Assembly (NCBI GenBank): GCA_913009415.1
Contig: CAJVYM010000012.1
Location: 1-37,195 of the forward strand
DNA from: an uncultured bacterium
Lineage (GTDB): Bacteria; Bipolaricaulota; Bipolaricaulia; UBA7950; UBA9294
DNA: 37,195 bases
Direction of reading: 5' to 3'
Every line of letters begins with the position of its first letter. Within the stretch, counting starts at the first letter, position 1. Below are positions 25,692 to 34,256 of the stretch, one piece after another. A model generated the notes under the pieces. It did no database searches and had not been told where the DNA came from. It saw only the letters and a list, made by a program, of their open reading frames with translations. The translations under genes and the position numbers were made by a program.

Positions 25692-25736
25692 GTGGGGTTC
25701 GTAGGGTTCATGGGGTTCGTAGGGTTCGTAGGGTTC
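25692..25736. repeat. five tandem copies of a 9-base unit between shc and ispH
   Basis: On the plus strand the units are GTGGGGTTC, GTAGGGTTC, ATGGGGTTC, GTAGGGTTC, GTAGGGTTC. They fill the space from the shc stop to the ispH ribosome-binding site. In the ispH frame they would encode Glu-Pro-Tyr/His repeats. Confidence 0.85.
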
Positions 25737-27684
25737 ATCCTGTCCTCGGGGTAAAGGCTTTCGATAGAGCACGGCGGTAGCGTCCGAGGGCCATCACCGG
25801 GAAGATGTCCCGGTAAAGGTGGTAGTTGATCATGAAATCGACCGGGAAGCCGGTCCCGGTGAAGTACGGCTCGTCCCAGCCACCGTCGTCCCTCTGACTA
25901 CAAATGAGGTAGTCGATCCCCGCACGCGTCGATGGATGATCAATTTCGCCTCCGGCGATCAGCCCGAGGAGGGCCCACGCCGTCTGCGATGAGGTCGATG
26001 GCCCTCTCCCGCGCCAGTCTTCGTCCACGTACCCCTCGATCCGTTCTCCCCACCCACCGTCCTCGTTCTGATGAGCGATCAGCCAGTCGATCGCCCGCCG
26101 GACATAAGGTAATCTCATGTCCTCGCCGATCACGGCGAGGGCCGGAAGGACCGCCCCGATCCCGTAGGTCAGGTTCACCCCCCAGCGGCCGAACCACGCG
26201 CCGTCGGGATCTTGCTCCTTCTTGAGGTAAGCAAGAGCGCGATCGATCACGTTCGATCCCTTCCTGTAGCCAATCCTTCCCAGGTACTCCACAATGTGCG
26301 CGGTCACGTCGACCGACGGGGGATCGATCATCTCCCCGAAGTCCGCAAACGGTATCTGGCGCAGGAACGCCTTGGTGTTGTTTCGATCGAACGCCCCCCA
26401 GCCGCCGTTCGCGCTCTGCATGGCAAGAAGCCACTCGAGTCCCCTATCCAGGGCCCGTGATTTTCTCTTCTTATCGAGGTCGATCCGCTGGATCGCCATC
26501 ATCACGATCGCCGAGTCGTCGGTGTCCGGGTAGGTATCGTTGGCAAACTCGAACGTCCAGCCGCCGGGCTGAGCGTCGCAGCGCACCTGCCAATCACCGC
26601 CCACGAAGATCTGCTCATCGATCAGCCATTTCCCTGCCTTGACCAGCGCCGGATGATCATCGGGAAGGCCGGCATCCTGAAGCGCCACCGCGGCCAGGGC
26701 CGTATCCCACACCGGGGAGAGGCACGACTGCATGCGGAAGGTGTCATCCTCCTCGATGGCGAACCCCTTCTCCCCGTAGAAGCCCTCAAAGCCCTTGCGC
26801 ACGACCGGATCATCCATGTCACGACCGAGGGAGCGAAGCGCGATCAGCGAGTAGACCCACGGTGGTTGGATACCGCCCCATGAGCCGTCCTCTTCCTGGC
26901 GCTCCTCGATCCAGCGCACAGCCTTTCGTATCGCTGCCCTGCGAAACGGCTTGACCTTCGAGTGCTCATACACTCTGAGGATTCGATCGAGCGTGGCGAA
27001 GAGCCTCGCCCACGCCGTGTCCTTCCTGGGAAGTGAAAGATCGGCGCTCGACTTTCCGCTTGTGAACAGCTCGTCGATGTGCGCCCAGCGAGGAAGCGGG
27101 AAGACCGGGCGCAGCAAGCGGATAATCGTCATCGGGACGACCGTCCCCCGCGCCCAGCAGCCGAAGTCGTAGATGCTGATCGGGGACCACTTTGGTAGGA
27201 GGATGATCTCCGGAGGCATCATCGGCGTACCGCGCCAGTCCCACTCACCGAGTACGGCGAGCCAGATCTTGGTGAAGATGCGGGCACGCTCCACCCCGCC
27301 GCGCGAGAGGATGAACGATCGCGCGCGCTCCATCTGCGGTGAGTCCGGGGAGACGCCCGCCATCTTTAGCGCCACGTAGGCCTCGATTGTCGTCGATAGA
27401 TCGGCCGGGCCGTCGTACCAGATCGCCCATGTCCCATCCTCGCGCTGCTTGTTCAAGAGATAATTTGCGATCTTCCTCCACTCCACATCATTTCCCACGC
27501 CGAGGATGTGGGTGAGGAACAGGTGCTCGGAGGTGATTGTCACGTTTGATTCAAGCTCCTCCCACCAGTATCCCTCATCGTACTGCAGATCCAGTAGGTG
27601 CGAGACCCCGCGCTCGATCGAAGAATCGAGCGATTCAGGCGACGCTGTCACTGTCTGCAATTGTGGAGCTCTCTTTGCGGACAT
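25735..27684 (-). CDS. shc: squalene-hopene cyclase
   Basis: The protein has 649 residues, within the family's usual 630-720. It cyclises squalene to hopene and hopanol at the membrane. The catalytic acid motif is DTDDS at 387-391 (usual form DxDDT; Ser for Thr is conservative). Several QW-type repeats are visible: LLNKQREDGTWAIWYDGP, WLLAMQSANGGWGAFD, LKKEQDPDGAWFGRWGVN, WLIAHQNEDGGWGE, and YLICSQRDDGGWDE. The C-terminal GTGFPVDFMINYHLYRDIFP is the conserved end. The start is five bases after ispG; GAGAAG precedes the ATG. A related terpene cyclase is possible, but the hpn genes around it fix the role. Confidence 0.93.
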   Translation of the reverse strand: MSAKRAPQLQTVTASPESLDSSIERGVSHLLDLQYDEGYWWEELESNVTITSEHLFLTHILGVGNDVEWRKIANYLLNKQREDGTWAIWYDGPADLSTTIEAYVALKMAGVSPDSPQMERARSFILSRGGVERARIFTKIWLAVLGEWDWRGTPMMPPEIILLPKWSPISIYDFGCWARGTVVPMTIIRLLRPVFPLPRWAHIDELFTSGKSSADLSLPRKDTAWARLFATLDRILRVYEHSKVKPFRRAAIRKAVRWIEERQEEDGSWGGIQPPWVYSLIALRSLGRDMDDPVVRKGFEGFYGEKGFAIEEDDTFRMQSCLSPVWDTALAAVALQDAGLPDDHPALVKAGKWLIDEQIFVGGDWQVRCDAQPGGWTFEFANDTYPDTDDSAIVMMAIQRIDLDKKRKSRALDRGLEWLLAMQSANGGWGAFDRNNTKAFLRQIPFADFGEMIDPPSVDVTAHIVEYLGRIGYRKGSNVIDRALAYLKKEQDPDGAWFGRWGVNLTYGIGAVLPALAVIGEDMRLPYVRRAIDWLIAHQNEDGGWGERIEGYVDEDWRGRGPSTSSQTAWALLGLIAGGEIDHPSTRAGIDYLICSQRDDGGWDEPYFTGTGFPVDFMINYHLYRDIFPVMALGRYRRALSKAFTPRTG

Positions 27685-27689
27685 CTTCT

Positions 27690-28745
27690 CTATCTCCGCT
27701 CTTTCAGGTATGCTCGCACCGTGCTCACGAACTCATCTGCCAATCTATCCTCTGGGATCGCCCGCTTTACCACCTCTCCAGCGATGCTGATGTTCCCGTT
27801 CTTCTCTCCACCGAACAGGCTGATCTGCGCGTCCTTCGCCTCGCCAATCCCGTTCACGATGCAGCCCATCAGCGCGACCACGAGCGGCTCTGTCACGTCT
27901 GCGAGCTTCTCTTGGATCTCGTTTGCAATCGCAAACAGATCGATGCGCGTGCGCCCGCAGGTCGGGCAGACGCGGTAGGAGATCCCGCGCTGGCGTAGGT
28001 CGAGCGCACTGAGGATCTGGTAGGCGACCCGCACCTCCTCGACCGGGTCTCCGGTCAGGGAGACGCGCAGCGTATCGCCCAGCCCCTCGGCGAGGAGGAT
28101 CCCGATCCCAACAGCGGACTTGATCGCCCCCCCCCACGGGGTTCCCGCCTCGGTGATCCCGATGTGCAGCGGATAATCGACCTCACGCACGATCCGGCGG
28201 TAGGCGGCGAGGGTCATCAGCACGTCGGTTGCCTTGAGCGAGACGACGATGTCGGTGAAGTCAAGCCCTTCGAGCAGCCGGATCTCCTTTAACGCGCTAT
28301 CGACCATACCATCTGATGTCGCATGACCGTTCTCATCGAGAAATTCTGGGGCGAGTGAACCGGAGTTCGCCCCCACGCGGATCGGTATCCCCGCCTCCTT
28401 TGCCGCGAGCACGACCTGCTCGATCCTCTTTGGATCGGTGATGTTCCCCGGGTTCAAGCGAAGCTTGTCCACACCAGCATCGATCGAGGCCAGGGCCAAA
28501 TGATGATCGAAGTGGATGTCGGCGACGAGCGGGAGATCGATCCTTTTCTTAATCTGAGGAAGGGCGCGCGCAGCGGCCTCATCGAGGACGGCGACACGCA
28601 CTATCTCACATCCCGCCTTCTGCAACCGCTCGATCTGCGCTACGGTGGCATCGACATCGCGGGTGTCGGTGTTGGTCATCGACTGCACGGCAACCGGGTT
28701 ATCGCCACCGATCTTCACTCTTCCGATGCTCACTACGCGGCGCAT
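27690..28745 (-). CDS. ispG: 4-hydroxy-3-methylbut-2-enyl diphosphate synthase
   Basis: The protein has 351 residues, the short bacterial form. The penultimate MEP-pathway enzyme, it contains a 4Fe-4S cluster. The N-terminus has GGDNPVAVQSMTNTDTRDV; the TIM barrel has LVADIHFDHHLAL and KLRLNPGNI; the cluster cysteines are C260 and C263 (YRVCPTCGRTRIDL) and C294 (MGCIVNGIGEAKDA), with E302 near the substrate. The start overlaps the end of hpnG by 13 bases and GGAGGGGAG precedes it. Together with ispH in the same run it supplies the C5 units used by the polyprenyl synthase upstream. Confidence 0.94.
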   Translation of the reverse strand: MRRVVSIGRVKIGGDNPVAVQSMTNTDTRDVDATVAQIERLQKAGCEIVRVAVLDEAAARALPQIKKRIDLPLVADIHFDHHLALASIDAGVDKLRLNPGNITDPKRIEQVVLAAKEAGIPIRVGANSGSLAPEFLDENGHATSDGMVDSALKEIRLLEGLDFTDIVVSLKATDVLMTLAAYRRIVREVDYPLHIGITEAGTPWGGAIKSAVGIGILLAEGLGDTLRVSLTGDPVEEVRVAYQILSALDLRQRGISYRVCPTCGRTRIDLFAIANEIQEKLADVTEPLVVALMGCIVNGIGEAKDAQISLFGGEKNGNISIAGEVVKRAIPEDRLADEFVSTVRAYLKERR

Positions 28746-29380
28746 TCTCCCCTCCTCAATGCAGGTTCAGTTGCGATGGCCGTGATCGCGCGGCCGATCG
28801 TGCGGCCGGCGATAATCAGTGTTAAGAGCAGCCGCAGGGTTGAGATCGGATGAGCAATCGCGCGAAGTGCGTCCAAATGATCACCCGTAAATTGCAGCCT
28901 GCGATCGCGTACATCAAGCACCACTCGCAGCGGCAAAAACCAGGTCCCCGCATCGCGCGCGACGCGAGCGAGGACAGCGCTCTCCATATCGACGGCGATC
29001 GCTCCGCTGCGCGAAAGCCTCTCCTTCTCCCGCGGTGATCTGATTACGCTCTTCGTCGTCACGATCCTCCCCACGCGAAATAGCAGTTGCGCCGCGCCGA
29101 GAGCGTTCTGTGCGTTACTAACGAGAGACGGGTCCACCGCGATTTGCACGCCTTCAAAGTCTATTTCTTGCCCGATGATGATCGTCCCCGCAGCGATGTC
29201 GCCCGCGAGCCCACCGCAGAATCCCGTGCTCACAATGACGCTTGGCTTGTCATGCGCACCGATGAATCGAGCGAGCGACCTTCCAGCGTTCTCCCCCATG
29301 CCCGTCACCACGCGGCGCACGCCGGGAAGGCGCGGAATCCAGATACACTCAGCGTGGGAGGCTGCGGTGACGATGATCAT
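28733..29380 (-). CDS. hpnG: adenosylhopane nucleoside phosphorylase-like enzyme
   Basis: The protein has 215 residues from the ATG at 29380, which overlaps the hpnH stop (ATGA); the open frame extends to 29518 but inside hpnH. It removes adenine from adenosylhopane to give ribosyl- or phosphoribosylhopane. The fold is the purine nucleoside phosphorylase/MTAN type: VIVSTGFCGGLAGDIAAGT at about 48-66 and VDMESAVLARVA with the base-binding DMES at 131-134. The function comes from family and position between hpnH and ispG. Confidence 0.88.
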   Translation of the reverse strand: MIIVTAASHAECIWIPRLPGVRRVVTGMGENAGRSLARFIGAHDKPSVIVSTGFCGGLAGDIAAGTIIIGQEIDFEGVQIAVDPSLVSNAQNALGAAQLLFRVGRIVTTKSVIRSPREKERLSRSGAIAVDMESAVLARVARDAGTWFLPLRVVLDVRDRRLQFTGDHLDALRAIAHPISTLRLLLTLIIAGRTIGRAITAIATEPALRRGECAA

Positions 29381-30381
29381 TTCCTTCGTTCCTCGCGGGC
29401 CACGGTGAGCAGGTCGAGTGGGTGGGAGAGCGCGTGCAGGATGCTCGCTCCCTCGAATGACGAATGCATCATGCAGTTGGCACAGCGACGGTCCTTCCCC
29501 GGGCCGTAGTGCTCCCACAGCTTGGGATCGAATAGCTCGTTTATGTCGTCCGTGTGCTCGTCAGCCAGAATGTAGCAGGGCTTGCGCCAGCCGCGCACGG
29601 TGTAGGTCGGCGTCGTCCACGCCGCACAACCGTATTGCCGTTCACCGCGCAGGAAATCCAAGTAGAGCGGGTTGTTGTAGAACGGGAACCCTTTGGAGGA
29701 ATCGAGAATCTGGCGGAAGACCTTGATCGATTCCTGCCGCTGCAGGAACAGCTCACGGTCGGAGACGTCCTCGTAGGCGTACCCCGGCGAGACCATCAAC
29801 CCCTCCACCCCCATCTTGGTCAGGAGGCCGAACAGCTTGTGCACGTCCTCCACGTCCGATCCATGAAAGATCGTGGTGTTCGTGTTCACCCGGAAGCCGC
29901 GCGCGATCGCCTCGCGGATGCTCCGGATCGCCTGATCGTACGTCCCCGGGCGACGCGTCACCATATCGTGGATCTCCTTTGTCCCATCGAGATGGACGAC
30001 GAACGACAGATACGACGATGACTCAAACAGGTCGAGCTTCTCCTCCAGCAGCAGGCCGTTCGTGCACAGATAGATGAAGCGCTTCTCCTCAAGTATAGCC
30101 CGCGTGATCTCGCCGATCTGCTCGTGCAGCAACGGTTCACCGCCGGAGATGGAGACGATCGGAGCGCCGGAGGCGCGGACCGCGGCGAGCGACTGCTCTA
30201 CGCTCAACCGCTGGGTGATGTAGTCCTTGTACTCGATTACCCGGCCGCATCCGATGCAGTGCAGGTTGCACGCTTCCAGCGGTTCAAGCATGGTGACGAA
30301 CGGGAAGTACTTCCTCCGTTTCGCCTTCTGCGCCATCAGGTACCGCGCCATCTTCATATCCAGCTTAACCGGCCGTCTCAT
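29377..30381 (-). CDS. hpnH: adenosyl-hopene transferase, radical SAM
   Basis: The protein has 334 residues. It adds 5'-deoxyadenosyl to hopene, starting the C35 hopanoid side chain. The radical SAM cluster is C38, C42 and C45 (EACNLHCIGCGR). VSISGGEPLLHEQI is the SAM-binding GGE motif, and a C-terminal pair, RRCANCMMHSSFEG, matches the HpnH C-terminus. GGAGG precedes the ATG by five bases. The start overlaps the polyprenyl synthase stop and the end overlaps hpnG. It resembles other SPASM-like proteins, but the neighbours and the FPFVTMLEPLEACN opening make HpnH clear. Confidence 0.93.
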   Translation of the reverse strand: MRRPVKLDMKMARYLMAQKAKRRKYFPFVTMLEPLEACNLHCIGCGRVIEYKDYITQRLSVEQSLAAVRASGAPIVSISGGEPLLHEQIGEITRAILEEKRFIYLCTNGLLLEEKLDLFESSSYLSFVVHLDGTKEIHDMVTRRPGTYDQAIRSIREAIARGFRVNTNTTIFHGSDVEDVHKLFGLLTKMGVEGLMVSPGYAYEDVSDRELFLQRQESIKVFRQILDSSKGFPFYNNPLYLDFLRGERQYGCAAWTTPTYTVRGWRKPCYILADEHTDDINELFDPKLWEHYGPGKDRRCANCMMHSSFEGASILHALSHPLDLLTVAREERRK

Positions 30382-31397
30382 TTCTCCCTCCTCGCCAAGT
30401 ACACGATCAATTCATTCATCAGCTCTTTTCCTTTCTCCGATAGAGGCAAGCGTTCGAGATACTCTCTTGCTTCCTTGAGATGCTGCTCAACCGCCTCTTC
30501 TCCGCTCTTCTTCACGTTGAGGCTGTCCATCAGCGCGATCACGTCTGCGACATCCCTATCTGAAATCCGCTCCTGAGTGTACACACGTTCCAGAAGAGAC
30601 CTCCCCTCCTCACCTGATCGCTTCCTGGCAAGCGCGACCGGGAAGGACTTCTTCTTCCGTCTTATGTCCGATCCCTGCGGCTTTCCGGTGACATCGCCGT
30701 TTCCCCACACGCCGAGCAAGTCGTCCCTGATCTGGAAAGCTCGCCCCAGCTCCACCCCGAGGGAGGTCAGCACGTCGATGACAGCCCGGTCCACGCGAGC
30801 GATGATCCCCGCGGTGCGAAACGCGCAGCGAATAAGCGCCCCGGTCTTCTTGTCGATCATATCGATGTAGGACTGTGCATCGACCCAGCGTTCCTCGAAG
30901 GTCAGATCGAGCCCCTGCCCTTCGATCATCGCCCTTGCCGCATCGACGATCGATCCGGCAGCGCCTACCCCGGAAAGGAGCGCGTTTTTGATCGCGATCG
31001 AATACATCAGGTCACCGGCGTTGATCGCCTGTGATATCCCGATCAGCTTCCACACCGTGGCACGTCCGCGCCTGATCTCGTCATGGTCCTGAATGTCGTC
31101 GTGGATCAGCGAGAAGTTATGCACCAGTTCCAATGCAATGGCCGCGGGAATGGCCCGATCGAGGTCTCCTCCTAGCTCCTGCGTGGTGAACAGCAGCAGC
31201 GATGGCCGCAGCATCTTTCCCAGTGCCTTTACCGCGCGCCCGTTCTCATCGCACAGGCCCACATGATAGCGAAGGATCGGGTAGAGAGGATCTGTATCGC
31301 GTGATGATTCTCCCACAAGCGTAGGATCCCGCAGGACTTCTGAAAGTCCACGTTCAAGCTTTTCTCTGTACAGATGCAGTATCTTCGGTGTATTCAT
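30378..31397 (-). CDS. short-chain polyprenyl diphosphate synthase (FPP/GGPP type)
   Basis: The protein has 339 residues. Substrate motifs are GKMLRPSL at 60-67, the first Asp-rich motif DDIQD at 100-104, and the second region QIRDDLLGVWGN with DD at 225-226; the fifth position there is Gly rather than Asp. A phenylalanine (F95) five residues before the first motif is the position that limits chain length in related enzymes, so a C15 or C20 product is likely; FPP is the substrate needed by HpnD. The ATG at 31397 has GAAGGA five bases upstream and overlaps the response regulator gene by 44 bases. Confidence 0.88.
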   Translation of the reverse strand: MNTPKILHLYREKLERGLSEVLRDPTLVGESSRDTDPLYPILRYHVGLCDENGRAVKALGKMLRPSLLLFTTQELGGDLDRAIPAAIALELVHNFSLIHDDIQDHDEIRRGRATVWKLIGISQAINAGDLMYSIAIKNALLSGVGAAGSIVDAARAMIEGQGLDLTFEERWVDAQSYIDMIDKKTGALIRCAFRTAGIIARVDRAVIDVLTSLGVELGRAFQIRDDLLGVWGNGDVTGKPQGSDIRRKKKSFPVALARKRSGEEGRSLLERVYTQERISDRDVADVIALMDSLNVKKSGEEAVEQHLKEAREYLERLPLSEKGKELMNELIVYLARREK

Positions 31398-32022
31398 CGC
31401 TATCCTTCGGGCGGGGAAACTGTACCACGCCCATCTCCTCCGCTGCCTGCACCAGTTCTGCGGCGCTGTGCGCCCCCAGTTTCCTCATCAATCGTGCGCG
31501 GTGATTACGCACCGTATGTAGGCTCCTCATCATCACACTAGCGATCTCGCTGTTCTTCTTCCCCTCGACAAGCAGCTGCAACACTTCCCGCTCGCGTGGG
31601 CTGAGCGGATCGCGCGCCACGACAGGCACGGGATCCATGGGGAAGCACTTCTCCCCAGCAGCGACGACGCAGATCGCCTCGATCAGCTGCTCCGGGGCTT
31701 CATCCTTGAGTACGTACCCCCACGCACCGTGTTCCCAGGCTTGCGCGATGTACGCATCGTCTGAAAACATCGAGAGGATGATCACCCGCGTTCCCGGCGA
31801 GAGCCTGCGGATCTTCGGCATCGCATCGATCCCGTTTAGAAGCGGCATCGAGATGTCAACAAGCGCGATATCGGGCTTAAGATCCTTCACCTTCTTGGCT
31901 AGTTCTCGCCCGTCTTTTGCTTCACCGACGACAGATATGAAGCCATCGGAAGCGAGCAAGGAAGAAAGCCCCCGCCGCACCAATGTATGATCATCAGCGA
32001 GCACCACCCGTATTGTCTTCAT
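31354..32022 (-). CDS. NarL/FixJ-type response regulator (second in order)
   Basis: The protein has 222 residues. The receiver domain has the acidic pair at 10-11, the phosphoacceptor D56 (IALVDISMP) and the lysine in GYVLKDEAP. The LuxR-type helix-turn-helix is LSPREREVLQLLVEGKKNSE, then SLHTVRNHRARLMRKLG. A 25-residue charged tail follows and lies over the start of the polyprenyl synthase gene. The gene sits 57 bases after the other regulator and directly heads the isoprenoid/hopanoid genes, so it could control them. The target is not shown. Confidence 0.92.
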   Translation of the reverse strand: MKTIRVVLADDHTLVRRGLSSLLASDGFISVVGEAKDGRELAKKVKDLKPDIALVDISMPLLNGIDAMPKIRRLSPGTRVIILSMFSDDAYIAQAWEHGAWGYVLKDEAPEQLIEAICVVAAGEKCFPMDPVPVVARDPLSPREREVLQLLVEGKKNSEIASVMMRSLHTVRNHRARLMRKLGAHSAAELVQAAEEMGVVQFPRPKDSDEYTEDTASVQRKA

Positions 32023-32079
32023 TTCTTGATCCTATGAAGTGTACACTCGATCGGCAAGACGGGGAATAGGGTAAATGTA

Positions 32080-32664
32080 CTAACTTGCGGACATACCCAA
32101 CTGGCGAGCATGCGCCACAAGCCCGACCTGCGTGTGTATTTGAAGCTTCTCCATCAATTGCTGGCGATGGTGCTCGACGGTCTTCTGGCTGATGGAGAGG
32201 AGAGAGGCGACCTCCTCGCTCGTCTTTCCTTCGCCGATGAGAGCAAGCACCTTGCGTTCGCGCTTGGTGAGCGGGGTCGATACCCGCATCACGTTCCCGT
32301 TTGCAGCATACATTATCGCAGCGATGAGATCTTCAGGTAATGCTGCCTTGGATACGAGGCCGCTTGCCCCGCGGGAGATCGCCTCCTGCAGGTATTCCGG
32401 TTCATCGTGCATCGAGATGAGTAAAACGTGCGTTGGTGGAGAGACCTTGCGGATGCGCGCTATCGCTTGCAGCCCGTCGAGGCCGGGCATGACGATGTCG
32501 AGAAGGAACACATCAGGCTTCAGTGTTTCTGCTAGAGCGATCGCGCTCTTCCCGTCTGCTGCCGTTCCGATGACGTCGATCTGCGGATAACCGTGGAAGA
32601 GGTTCTCCAAGCTAGCGCGTACGATAGCGTGATCATCAGCGATCGCCAGGCGCACCCGTCTCAT
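32080..32664 (-). CDS. NarL/FixJ-type response regulator (first in order)
   Basis: The protein has 194 residues. The receiver has DD at 10-11, D56 (VFLLDIVMP) and the lysine in GLVSKAALPED. The LuxR-type output domain is LTKRERKVLALIGEGKTSEE, then ISQKTVEHHRQQLMEKL. It starts inside the histidine kinase gene (29-base overlap, GGAGG six bases before the ATG), so kinase and regulator are coupled and very probably cognate. It is shorter than the other regulator and lacks its C-terminal tail. Confidence 0.93.
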   Translation of the reverse strand: MRRVRLAIADDHAIVRASLENLFHGYPQIDVIGTAADGKSAIALAETLKPDVFLLDIVMPGLDGLQAIARIRKVSPPTHVLLISMHDEPEYLQEAISRGASGLVSKAALPEDLIAAIMYAANGNVMRVSTPLTKRERKVLALIGEGKTSEEVASLLSISQKTVEHHRQQLMEKLQIHTQVGLVAHARQLGMSAS

Positions 32665-33880
32665 ACGGAACCTCCACGGTGATCGTCGTCCCCTGCCCGG
32701 GAGAAGAAATGATCCTCATGCTCCCCCCCACCAGTTCCACGCGTTCCTCGATTCCCCGTAGGCCAAGCCCAAATACCTCTCTCGTGGACATGCCAATACC
32801 ATCATCCTCAACGCTGACGACGACCGCGTCTTCAGTCCTGCGTAGGCTGACCTTGGCCTGGTGTGCCCGTGCATGATGCTCGACGTTAGCCAGCCCCTCC
32901 CGGATGACGTAGAACAGGAGGCTCTCCGTGTCGGAACTGAGGCGAAAGTCGTCTTCCAGGTCGGTGATAACCCTGAGACTTGTCCCCTCCTCCACCATCT
33001 GGGCGAGTCGCCGAACGGAAGGAGCAAGCCCGAGGTCATCGAGGAGCGGCGGCCTGAGGGAATAAGCCAGGGTGCGCGTCTGTCCGATCGCCTGATTGAC
33101 TATCGTCACGATCTCCCGCGAGCGATCCACGTCCATATCTCCCTTCATCGCAGCGAGCCGGAGTTTCACTGCAGCAAGCAACTGACCGAGATTGTCGTGC
33201 AGCTCATGTGCTATGTGCTGTCTTTCCTCGTTCTGTATGGACACGAGGCGTAGGGAGAGCTTGGAGAGCTTCTCCCGCTGCTTGGCGAGGGCTTTGTTCT
33301 TGCTCTGATAGATGTTGGTGAACGAACGCACGGTGTAGGTGAGGACCCCGTAGATCGTCGCCGTGCCAACAAGGATCGTTGCCAGGTTGTAGGATAAGTT
33401 TGCATGGTATGTTCCCATCCCTGGAAACAGGGTGCGATGCGGCAGTACCCCCATGTATTCGAGTATCACCACCAGCGTGTACAGAACGACGACCAGGCCG
33501 GTGACGAGGTAACCCTGCGCCTCGGGGAGGAAGAAGTTGGCGTACATCACCGTGAATATGTAGAACGCGTTTCCGATCCATTGGCTTCCACCGGTGAGAT
33601 AGACGAACAGGGTGATGACCACGGCCTCAGCGATGAAGTAGGAGGCGTGAATCCAATGAAGCGCTGTTTCGCGGTTCTGGCGCTTCACGAGGTATTGAAA
33701 CGGAAAGGTTATCAAGAACCAGGCAAGCGGAGCGTAGAACAGGGGGGTAAACCAACTGATTCCTGCGATTGGCATAACGATCAATGCAACCGCGGCGAAC
33801 GCCCCCAACGTGATCCGCCGCGCGAAGATCGTCTTTAGAATGGTGCGCTTCAGCTCCGGGAATGCCCCCTGCTCCTTCAC
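32636..33880 (-). CDS. membrane sensor histidine kinase, NarL-partner (HisKA_3) type
   Basis: The protein has 414 residues from a GTG at 33880. Residues about 20-185 form roughly six hydrophobic segments without a large periplasmic loop, so the signal may be sensed in or at the membrane. A coiled coil (SKNKALAKQREKLSKLSLRL) leads to the dimerisation motif; the phosphorylated His is probably H228 in IAHELHDNLGQ. The ATPase domain has the N-box EGLANVEHH, G1 DDGIGM, and GLGLRGIEERVELVGG. A membrane-embedded sensor next to lipid synthesis genes suggests response to membrane state, which is inference. Confidence 0.92.
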   Translation of the reverse strand: MKEQGAFPELKRTILKTIFARRITLGAFAAVALIVMPIAGISWFTPLFYAPLAWFLITFPFQYLVKRQNRETALHWIHASYFIAEAVVITLFVYLTGGSQWIGNAFYIFTVMYANFFLPEAQGYLVTGLVVVLYTLVVILEYMGVLPHRTLFPGMGTYHANLSYNLATILVGTATIYGVLTYTVRSFTNIYQSKNKALAKQREKLSKLSLRLVSIQNEERQHIAHELHDNLGQLLAAVKLRLAAMKGDMDVDRSREIVTIVNQAIGQTRTLAYSLRPPLLDDLGLAPSVRRLAQMVEEGTSLRVITDLEDDFRLSSDTESLLFYVIREGLANVEHHARAHQAKVSLRRTEDAVVVSVEDDGIGMSTREVFGLGLRGIEERVELVGGSMRIISSPGQGTTITVEVPYETGAPGDR

Positions 33881-33892
33881 CAGAGTATCGCC

Positions 33893-34171
33893 CTATTTCA
33901 ACTTCGGCGGCAGGACGATCTTGCCGAAGTTTTTCTCATATCGCTGAATGTTCTCTCCAATCGCTTGATACAGCCGCTTCATGTGTCCCGGGTTGAGGAT
34001 CATCCGCGAGACGAGGAGAGCCTGATCGGCCTTTGCCGTCTGCGCTTGAGGATCGATGAACAAGAAATCTATGACAAACTCCTCCTTGCGGTGTGAGATC
34101 AGGGCAAGGTTGGAATAAGCACCGCGGCGCGTCTCGTTATCGGCTGTAATCTGCATCTCTCGATTTGGCAT
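33893..34171 (-). CDS. DUF3467-family small protein
   Basis: The protein has 92 residues; GAGGTGG lies nine bases before the ATG at 34171. ADNETRRGAYSNLALISHRK, then EEFVIDFLFIDP, VSRMILNPGHMKRLYQAIGE and NIQRYEKNFGKI are the conserved DUF3467 blocks. The family is widespread in bacteria and has no established function. The gene ends 12 bases before the histidine kinase start, so it is probably the first or second gene of the two-component unit. Confidence 0.88.
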   Translation of the reverse strand: MPNREMQITADNETRRGAYSNLALISHRKEEFVIDFLFIDPQAQTAKADQALLVSRMILNPGHMKRLYQAIGENIQRYEKNFGKIVLPPKLK

Positions 34172-34256
34172 CTTCTTACCACCACCTCATTATGATGACA
34201 GTGATGGTAGCTTGCCGCCTACCACAGCACAACTCTTCTGCGCGCCCCACCAAGCG

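Noticed and set aside
25692-25736. CRISPR array
   Set aside because: The units are 9 bases, contiguous, and have no spacers.
25680-25772. N-terminal extension of IspH with Glu-Pro-Tyr repeats
   Set aside because: It consists only of a tandem repeat; a strong ribosome-binding site precedes the ATG at 25679, where IspH proteins normally start.
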